Under the pieces are notes generated by a model that was not told the origin of the DNA, made no database searches, and worked only from the letters and a program-made list of their open reading frames with translations. This document shows positions 45,201-55,400 of a DNA stretch of 64,000 nucleotides, one piece after another (position 1 is the first letter of the stretch; each line of letters starts with the position of its first letter). Source of the DNA: Euglena gracilis. Taxonomy: Eukaryota; Euglenida; Euglenophyceae; Euglenales. A program made the translations under genes and the position numbers. The stretch spans positions 56,741,220 to 56,805,219 of the forward strand of contig CP154956.1 of assembly GCA_039621445.1 (NCBI GenBank), written 5' to 3'.

Positions 45201-48200
45201 GACCATACTTAATTGGTGGCCCAAAGGTTGTGCAGGGGGACATTCAACCTCCTTGTCAAGAAAAAAATGTGTAGTTTTCAGCCCAATTTCCTCAAATTCC
45301 AAGTCAAAGGAAATCTCATACCCCCCCCCCCCGTCCACGACAAGCCAATGGTCCAAGAATGTGGCGTTGGCGTTGACATGGGGGAGGGAGGGGGTCAACG
45401 ACACGGTGTGTCAATGAAACGGTACCATTAAAAAGCACAACAATAATGAATAACTCTCTTTTATGCAATTTTGGTGATGTTTGGGCCAAACATTGGGCCA
45501 AAACATCAGATTTGAGAGAAAAAACATATCTTGTCATCAGTCAGGTGAACAGAATCAAATAATTTGCAACCACAAAAAAAAATCAAAACTTTGGCAGTTG
45601 GGTATTTTTGCGACTTCAACAATACTGTTCTCGGAAGTTTCTTTGAATTTGAATTGTGTGAAAACCATGTTGGATGGCTTTACACCTCCCCCCAAGTCCA
45701 GTCCAGTCCAAGACACACTATGTCTTTGACACCCCCGTGAATTATGCAAAAAATCAGGGTTTTTTTCAGCCCACTTCCAACCAATTTTACCCATTTTGGC
45801 CCATTTTTCACCTGCAAAAGCGAAAAATTCGTTGGCATCAAGCTGCCCAAAATATGCCCAAAATATTTTAAACTCGTCGATGGGGAGGGGAAGGGGGTCC
45901 GGGGCTGGAAAAAGGGCTTGGCTGGCCGCACACCTCAAGCTACGCCCTGTTTCAAACCCTCAGGTGTGTGCACTTATTTCAGCACTCTCTGGGATTGGTT
46001 CAATATAGAATGGCTATTTTGGGGGGTGCGCTCCTTTTTTGCACTTGACTTTCAGAGGCTCGGAGGTGTGGCAATTCGCACCCTTTGGCACTGCACATTT
46101 AATTAATGAGAGGGGCGTTGATTTCTTGGGCCTGCTGGTGGAACTTGCGACCAAAAAATTAATCGATATGTAAATGTCCCAAATCCTTGTTCTTCTCACT
46201 GCAAGCAAATCTCTCAGGGAAACAAAGCAATTATTGCCCAAAAAGGGGAAAAAACTCACATTTTCCAGGCATTTAAAATTTCAGGGAGAGGCTTTTATTT
46301 GCTAAATGCTTGTTGGGGTTTTTATTGTTGTGTCTTCATTTGGGGGGTTGCCCTTTTCATTCCTCTTTGCCTTCGCAATCAAACATAAAATGTTGAGCAC
46401 AGCTACCTTCTGGCCAACGAGTAAGCCCTCAGAGCAACCCAGTTTCACCGGCCTGAATTTGGAGATGGCTTCCTTGTCTGTGACCTGCAGAGGAAAGAAA
46501 GACTTTTACATGTTGCACACTAAGGATTTGCTTCAGACTGCGCTCAATCTGATACAAAGCGGTCCTTGATTTTAAAAAAAAATCGTCGTATTTTGGCAAA
46601 AATTGGTAAACTTTGGGGAAAGAAAGCCATTTCTGGCATCCTTGGGCCATCGCCCATCCACCCAAATGCGTTTTTTTGTCTTTTTAATTTTCGACCAGGT
46701 TTTTTTTTTAACACTGGGGGGGTCCCCCACCCCCCCCCCCCCTGGGGGGCCCTCCCGGGGGGGGGGGGTCCCAGGAGACCCGCTCAATTTTCCCCGAAGA
46801 TGGCCAAAATCGTGAAAATGCCAAAAAAAACAACTTTTTCGAAAATTTTCGGCGCTTTCAGCACCGAAAAATATATCCTCCGGGGGACCCCCCCCCGGGG
46901 GGAGCTCGACCGGACCCACCCACTCTACCCTCCCCCCCCCCCCCCCCCCCCCCGGGACGACTTAAAAAACCCCTGTCTTCGACCCTGTTCAATTCTTGAA
47001 CCGGCCATTGGGCAGCCCTCAGGGACGGTGTAGAAGGGGTTGTCCTTAGGTAAAAGATGCTAGCAGGACTTTGACCGAATGCAAGACCTGTCAGGGCCGT
47101 TTTCTGGTCACCTTGCATCGCATGCTATGAAATCCAGAGGGCATGTGCTCATTGTTTTGAAAATAAGTGTTTCACATTTTGCAGGTGAAGTAGCGCAAGG
47201 AGCGTGCTCTGTTCCACGCAAAAAGTGGGCTCTGGTTTATTATCTTAAAGCTGAGGGGAAGGGGGGATTCCCCCCACCCAGGTGGTGCCAGGTTTTGTGT
47301 AACGTTGAAATCTTTGCTGCCTGATGGTGCTATGAGGCAGCAGATGTCTGAGAGGCACAAGGTTGCCAGTGGACCTGCGGCCCGGTCTGGCAGCCCAGCG
47401 GCCCTGTGCGGCCCGTCTTGGCCCAACGGGGCGGCCATGCCCGGCAGCCCTGGCGGCCCTGGTTGGCCCCAGCCCGGCAGCCTGCAAAAACAACTAAACT
47501 GGGCTGCATTTGGGGCCAGGCGCACAGCTGGCCCTGGCGACCTGCATGGGGTGGTGATAGAGAGTCCCAGGGACGATATTTTAGGTCCCCAGTGATTTCC
47601 TTTGTTTGGCAACCATCGAGACATTTTAACATTTTCAATTTTTTAGCCCGAAATAGCCCCAAAATGGTGTTAGGACGGCCTTGAAATGACCATAACTTGG
47701 GCTGGCCATGGAGTTGCAAAGAAATCAACATACTGTGAGATGAGGTGTTCCAGGGGCTATAATTTAGGTGGTGGACATTTCCTTTGATTTTCTTTCATTT
47801 CCGACATGTTTTGGAAATATCATTTTTTGACTTCCAGAACAGCCCAAAATGGACGCAATAAAAAGCCAACGTTGGTCAAAAAACGGCCAAAACTTGGGCT
47901 ACACGAAGAGTTGGAGAAGAAATAAAACATGGTTGGATAGGGCATTCCAAAAGCTTCATTTTTGGTCTCGGACATTTCCTTTGATTTTGCAGGGGGGAAT
48001 TGACATCGGAAGCCTTCGGAAAAATTGCAGGAAAATTGCGGAAAATGCGGAAAAATTGGCGGAAATTGCGGAAATTGCGGTACACTTCTGCTGGAGGGGA
48101 CTTAGAAAAATTTCACAAATTTGGTCATTTTGCAACATAGGTGTAAGCTTTGAGCCCTTACTCACATTCCTTTTCTAACAACAAAACCCAAAAACATGAT

Positions 48201-51200
48201 TTTGGTAATTGATCACGTTGATCTGGAAATATGGAACAGGGGGGGGGAAATGCAACTTGGCCCTTCAAATTATGCAAGTCAAAAAAATGCAAAAAAATGC
48301 AAAAAAATGCAAAAAAATGCAAAAAAATGCAACTTGCAAAGAAAACCCTGAGAAAACCCTGAGAAAAGGCTGGAATGTAACAGAGTTGCTGCCTATAATC
48401 CATAGGCATGTGACAATGCCGGTGTATACCTGCCAATGATTCACAAAGAAGACCTCCTGGACATATATTGCAAAAACTGGCTCCTACACTAGACAAGTGT
48501 GGGGGGGTGTGGGGGGTGTGGGGGGGTGTGGGGGGGTGTGGTGTAGGGTGGGGGTGGGTGGTGTTTCATTGTGTTGGTGTTTGTGTTGTTGTGGGGTTTT
48601 GTGTGTTTTTTTTTTGGTTTTGTTTTTGGTTTTGTGTTTGTTTTTTTTTTTATTTTTTGTTTTTTTTTTTTGGTTTTTTTTTTTTTTTTTTTCTTTTTTT
48701 TTTTTTGTTTGTTTTTTGTTTTTTTACTTTTGTGAGATAATCTTTAGGGATTGTCTTAATTTTTTTTGCTGCCATCCCCCCCTCACCCTCGTGCCGCTCT
48801 GCTGGGTATTTGTGCCGAGGGCTCATTGTTCCCGCCGGTTACCCCTGCTTCATCTTTTGGGTTCTTTTGGCTGGATAATGTCTCTCTGGGCTCCAATTTT
48901 TCACGGAAAAAACATACATTTTGATGAAAAAAATTCCAAAATTCTCAGGTTTAAGTTGTTTTCAGGAGTGGTGATAAAACTGCAAAGTCAAAAAAACTGC
49001 CCCAAATTTTGGCACACTCAAATTTTATTGACATTTTTTCTCTTGGCAAATTTTTGGTATTTCAACCATTTTTTTGCTTCAAAAACCTCCGACATTCAAA
49101 CCTTTGAGAAAATTGTGCAATTTGGACGGTGAGGAAAAAAATGTGGTCTTGGGCGGGTTTTGGAGGGACCTCCAATTTGCCAACATAGGTCCCAAAATGG
49201 GTCCAAAATACACCCGGTGCCGAACCCACACTGGTCAAGTGGGGGGGGGGTGTGGGGGGGGTGTGGGGGGGTGGGGGGGTGGTGTGTGGGGGGGTGTGGG
49301 GGGGGTGTGGGGGGGTGTGGGGGGGGTGTGGGGGGGTGTCTAGTGTAGGAGCCAGTTTTTGCAATACCTCCTCCTGGAAGACAACAGCAAGCACTGAGAC
49401 CCCAAAAACCCCAGGCACCTGCAGAGGGACCAGAGACAAAACATGACATTGGAGACCAACTGCAAAAAAGTTTTCCAGGACAAAATATTTTATGCAAAAA
49501 ATGCAAAAAAAAAATGCAAAAAATGCAAAGAAAATGCAAAAAAATGCAAACATATGGCGACCAACTACAAAAAAAATTTTCTGGGTCAAAATATTTTATG
49601 CAAAAAAATGCAAAAAAATGCAAAAAAATGCAAATTTCGGAAAAACCCGATTATGCAAAAAAATGCAAATTATGCAAGTTGCATTTCCCCCCCCCCTGTA
49701 TGGAATTTCTTGGGTGAAAAAACCCGGGTCGAAACCTTTGGTATCAGGTAAAACCTGGTCCAGGATGCAAAAATTTTCCAAATTGAAATTATTTCCCAGC
49801 AGAAAGTGGGAAAATCCCAAAAAAAAAGGCCCAGAAATTGCCACATTTTATCAAAATTTGTAGAATTTCGGAAATCGCGGAAAATTGCGGAAATTGTGGA
49901 AAATTGCAGAAATTGCAGATATCAATTTCCTCCCATGGATTTTGCTTCATTGTCCAGATATTTTGAAAAATATATCTCGACAACGATGAAACAATCGATA
50001 TTTTGAAAAAATTTTGAAAAAATATATTTTGACCAAAAAAACAGCCCCCCCCAAAACACCCCAAAATGACTGTTTTGGGCCACGGAAACGAGCCAAAACA
50101 TGGGCCAGGGGCCAAAACAACAAACGGGGGTGGGACAGAGGGTCTCCAGGGGGACATTTGGTCTGGCAGACATTTTTGGAAATAAGATACAGTTTCTGAA
50201 GATGTTTTTGAAAAATCGATTCTTTGACCGAAAAACTCACCCCGGGAAATAGCCAAAATGGGGGGGATTGGCAAATCCTGCCCAATTTGGACCCCTTGAC
50301 GGCTGAATAACTCAGGCCTGGAGGGGAGTTGGGGGTCAATGTGAGGTGATTTGAAAAGCTGGGATCCAGTCGCTCGCACTGGGAAAAAAATCCAGAAACA
50401 TGGTTGGGGTCATGGTGATAATCTGGCAATTCTTGATGGATCAACATGGCCAAAAAAATGCAAACAAATTGTTGGGAAAAAATCTTTAAAAAGGTTGAAA
50501 TTTGCTGAACTGGTACAAAATGGCTTAAAATAGCCAACAAATGAACAAAAAAATGCCAGTCCACATCCCTGCACATCTCTCCTTTGGAACCCCAACTCAG
50601 GGTACCAAATCCTGCATCACCCACATCACCAGAGGGGAGAATGGGGGAGAATTGGTGGATTTACCATTCAAAAAAGACATTTCTGTGCACAGGTTCGCAA
50701 CAATTCACACCTGCAACACGGCCACATCCTTGTCTTCATCAAATCCCACGACCACAGCCTTGTAAGCAGATTGGTCGATGGTCAGAATCAGGCTGTGATT
50801 CACCACACCAGGATGCGATCCCCCTTTGATTTAACTCCTAAAAAGCACCAGTCGATCGTTCTTGACCCCAAAAATTAACCAGTCACACCCTGCCCCCTCC
50901 AAATTTTTGACTTTGGGTTCTGGAGAAACGGACAACAACCCCAACCGCCACCACCAAAAAATGTGTTGTGAACTACAAAAAAAATGGGGCGTACATGGGT
51001 GCACCTCAAAACGCCAGCTGGTGTCTACAGGTGTAACTCCCCCCCAAATAGAAATATTAGAAGCTTACAGAGGACTCTGGCGGCGGGTGTGCGCTTCTAT
51101 TTGGACCCAACCCGTGTGATTTTGCTGATTTCCTTCAGAAATCCCATCAAATTTGGAGGTCACTTATAGTGGACCGCCTCATTCAGCTGTGGGGGGTGCG

Positions 51201-52423
51201 CTTTTATTTGGACTTCTGGGGGGGGGGGTTACCACACAAAAATGCACTTTGGATGTCCAAACAAAGTTGGATGAGGGAGTCTGAAAAGGCTTTGGTTTTT
51301 TCCTTTTCCAAAAACAAAGCCTGATTGTGATGCGCACATCAGACGCCCCAGCGATCACATGGTGGTTGGTCACAATGCGTCCTGAATAGTGTTGCAGCAT
51401 AAGGGGGAAAAAAGTTCATACTCAGGCAAACATCTTATAACTATATTGCACACCAAATACATGATTTCTTAACTCCCCACATGGCCAGGGTATTTATAGA
51501 GGGGGGGGGAGAGGGCAGGTCCCGGAGCCCCCGCTCCCCCGCCCAGGAAAAACACCCAGCGCAATGCGCCAGATAATTTTTTGAGGGGGCTTCAAAAAAT
51601 GCCAAAATTGCATTTTCAGGTGATTTTTTTTCCACCAAATCACAGAAAACAGATGATGAAAACATAAATTTTCCAGCGCTGGGGAAGAAAAATTTTCATT
51701 TCCATGAGAGATCAGAGCACAGCCCGTTTTGGGGGAGGAGCTAGGCATACCGTTTTGACCCCTGAAACCAAAACTGTAGGTTCCCTTGTGGAAGGGGGGG
51801 AAATCGAAAATCGTCGCATCAAGATCAAACCAATTAAAAACCAATCACTTTTCAATTTTGCAAATGCATGATTATCAGAGGAGGGGGATTTTGAGCAAAA
51901 ATATATCTCTGACATTGTGTCAGAAAATGTTGCCCTTTCTGACACGTTTCAGACAAAAATATTCCATCACCAACCTGGGGTGGACAAACATAAATGTTGG
52001 AAATAGAAATGCTGGCTGGTTGAACGCCGCAACCCTTTTGAATACTGGCCAAATGATGCCAAGATGCCATCTTTCATCACACTATATACCATAATTTCAT
52101 TCCTTCATAAATAAAAAAAATAAAATCTTGTAAAAATTAAAAAAGACAGGGCAGCAACTGCAGTTGACAAGCAAACCTTCATTATCCCACACAAATCCAG
52201 TGCCGCTGCCACGAGGAATTTCTGTCAAATCCAAACTCCAATCTTGTTTGTTGATCCGTCCCACAGTAGCAACGTTCGTTACATAAACAACACTGGGGGT
52301 GTTCTCCCGAAATAGCTGTAACGAAAAAAGCACATGCACACATGCACAGCACGCACGCCCCCACACCCATCCACCCACCTACCCACCCCCCACATGCGTG
52401 CGTGCGCGCACACACACATGCAT

Positions 52424-52481
<58 letters not shown>

Positions 52482-55400
52482 GCACACACACACACATATT
52501 AACCTCCATCCATACAAACATATTCCATACCCACACGTATGCTTATACCTGTACTTAGACCTGACCCACACACAAACATGATTTGCACTGAAATATTTCC
52601 AGACCTTGTCCAACAAGGTGGGCCCCTGTCTTTTTTCCTTGCATTTTTTCCATCTTCATTCCTTTCATTTTTTCATCTTTCCCCTTGCAATTTTGCGCAT
52701 TTCTTTCGTGGCCAGGCTGGCTGGCACATTCCCCCTCCCCTGCAATAGGGGGGGGGGTCGCTGAGCTCTTATCCCTTTAGGGTAAGAGCAAAGCTTACCC
52801 CTGGCAAAAACCCCCTTCGACCCCCCCCCTCCCCCGGCCCCCCCCTCCTCCGTCCCTCCCCCCCCCCCCCGGGTCTGGGCCACCAGGAGAACCGACGAGA
52901 TACCACCATGATCCCGGCCCAGTTCCCGGATTTTTTTTCTTTCGGTCGCGAGCGACTGGATTTCTAGTTTCCGAATCACCTGGGTTTGACCCCCAACTCC
53001 CCGCCAGGCCCGAGTTATTCACGCGCGAAGGGGTCTAAACTGGGTGGGATCCCCCCCCCCCCCCTTTTGAAGCCCCCCCCTTTGGACTCTGTCATTTCGG
53101 CCAAAAAAAATGTCAATTTTCAAAATATCTCCAAAATGAAGCCAAATCAAAAGAAATGTCCGGAGACCTAACTTGAAGCCCTTGGAATGCCCCATCCAGC
53201 CATCTTTTGATTTCCCGCAACTCCCCGCCTAGCCCGAGATACGGTCGTTTTTCGGCCCAGATGGCCGTTTTGTACACTTTCCCACTGTTCGACTTAGCCG
53301 TTTTCGGCCAAAATTCGGCCAAAAAATCAATGTTTTCAAAACATCTCGAAAATGATACAAAATGAAAGGAAATATCCGGAGATCTAAATTGAAGCCCTTG
53401 GAACACTCTATCTGCTGGTATTTTGGTTTCCCCGCAACTCACCGCCTAGCCCGAGATACGGCCGTTTTTAGGCCAATTTAGACCATTTTGTACACTTTTT
53501 CCACTGTCCGACTTGGCCGTTTTCGGCCAAAAAAAAAAGTCGAAAAAGGTCGATTTTTTTTGCCCGAAACGATGTTCTTTGGCCTCCTGGACCATACAAT
53601 TGCTTACCCACCCCGAGGGAGGGGGGGTCACTCCACTTTTTTAAAAAACAGTCAGTCACTGATTTTCAAAAAACCAGCCAGTCACTACCCCCCCCCCCCG
53701 GGGTCGGCCACTCAGAAAAACGGCCACTTTCCAGTCACTTTAGGCCATTTTAGGCCCAAAATTTTTTTCACTCAAGCCACTTTTGCCCACTCCTGGCCGA
53801 CCCCCCCCCCCCGGGGGGGAGGGGGTCCGGGCCAAAAACCAGTCAGTCACTCTGAAAAAACCAGTCACCCCCGGGGGGGGGGGGGTCGGTCAGTGCTTAA
53901 GCAATTGCCTGTCCCGGACCCGGAAACCTGTTTTTGAGCCGAAAATGAGCGATTTTTGACCCCTTGGCCTCCCGTTTCGGGCACAAAACCCTTTCGTTTC
54001 AGTCAAAAGAGCTCCATGGAGTGGGCCGGTTTATATGGGGGAGGTCAATGAAGGGGTGGGGGCGCGCTTATTAAGAGCTCAGCACTAATCAAAACCTGGT
54101 CTGACCCTCCCCTTCATGTTGAGGGGGGGTCCAGATCCCCACCCCTGGGGCTTCCCATGCAGGCTTTCCATGAATCCCTGAAAAAAAAATGCGAACGCTG
54201 TCCCCCCCCCCCCTGGAGGGTCACCCCCTCCAATAATCTAGGGGGGGGGGGGTCCGGACCTCCTACCCCTCCCACAGGGGGCACCCGACCCCCCCCCTCA
54301 ATATTGATGGGCTTCCCATACATCACTGCTGCCCCCCCACGCCTGCCCACAGCACCCACCCTAGGGTCACCCACAAGCGTCACCAAGAAAGTGCTTGCTG
54401 TTTGGACCGCAACTTTTGTCGCTGCAAATGGACTTTCCTTTTCCAAACACCTGTGTCCAATGATCACCCACTGCAACTTTTGTCATTTCTTTAAACCCCC
54501 CCCCACTTACTAACCCCCCCCCCCCACTTACTAACCCCCCCCCCCCCACTTACTAACCCCCCCCTCGGGCCGACCAACCAAACCGGGACTTATAAACCCC
54601 CCCCCTTCGGGGAAGGAAAATGAAAGCCGCCGGGTCCGATTTTTTTGGCCTCAAACTACCCAAAAACTGATTTTTGGCCCTTTTTTTGAGATCGACCATC
54701 ATCAAAAATGCCATTTTTGACCAAATTTACCAAAAATTGCCATTTTGGGGGGATTTCAGGGTCATTTTTGGGGTTCGGATTTTCACCAACAATTCCGGGA
54801 CTTATAAACCCCCCCCCACTTACTAACCCCCCCTTCGGCCGACCAACCAAACCGGATCCTACTAACCCCGGGGGGTTTATAAGTGGGGGGGGGTTTACAC
54901 ATAAGGGGGTAATTGGGCCTTCAAAATGGTGGTGCTTGACACCCACTTGAAGACCCAATGTGTTGCTAACAGGCTTCTCATCCCCTCCAGAACTCCGGGG
55001 GAGGGGGGGTCCCGCGCCGGCTGGAAAAAGATGCTGGCTGGGACCCCCCCTGGCCACCTGGTGGTGGTGGAGGGCCCCTTGCGCCCTCCACCCTGGCTGG
55101 CCCTGGACCCGGCACAGACAATTGCTTAAGCACTGTCCCACCCCCCCCCCCCGGGGGGTGGGTGACTGGTTTTTTCAGAGTGACTGACTGGTTTTGGGCC
55201 CGGACCCCCTCCCCCCCCGGGGGGGGGTCGGCCAGGAGTGGGCAAAAGTGGCTTGAGTGACCCCGGCGCCGAAGGCGCCGGAAAAATTTTTTTGGCCTAA
55301 AATGGCCTAAAGTGACTGGAAAGTGGCCGTTTTTCAGAGTGGCCGACCCCCCCCCGGGGAGGGGGGTAGTGACTGGCTGGTTTTTTGAAAATGAGTGACT

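Larger units (their letters stand above)
47990..49937. mobile_element. Nested insertion, outer element (hAT-like family B)
   Basis: Starts CAGGGGGGAATTGACATC, ends GATATCAATTTCCTCCCATG, with GATTTTG on both sides (47,983-47,989 and 49,938-49,944). Subterminal AAATTGCGGAAA repeats match the copies at 44.3 and 63.35 kb. It interrupts a family A repeat whose two halves (to 47,989 and from 49,938) read continuously when it is removed. It is itself interrupted by the next element. Confidence 0.88.

Noticed and set aside
47345-47624. Collagen gene
   Set aside because: Gly-X-Y periodicity is broken after a few triplets and no partner exons are present. Kept only as a GC-rich exon-like segment.
52279-52616. 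Cys/Val- and His/Thr-rich open frames
   Set aside because: Translation of a CA microsatellite.
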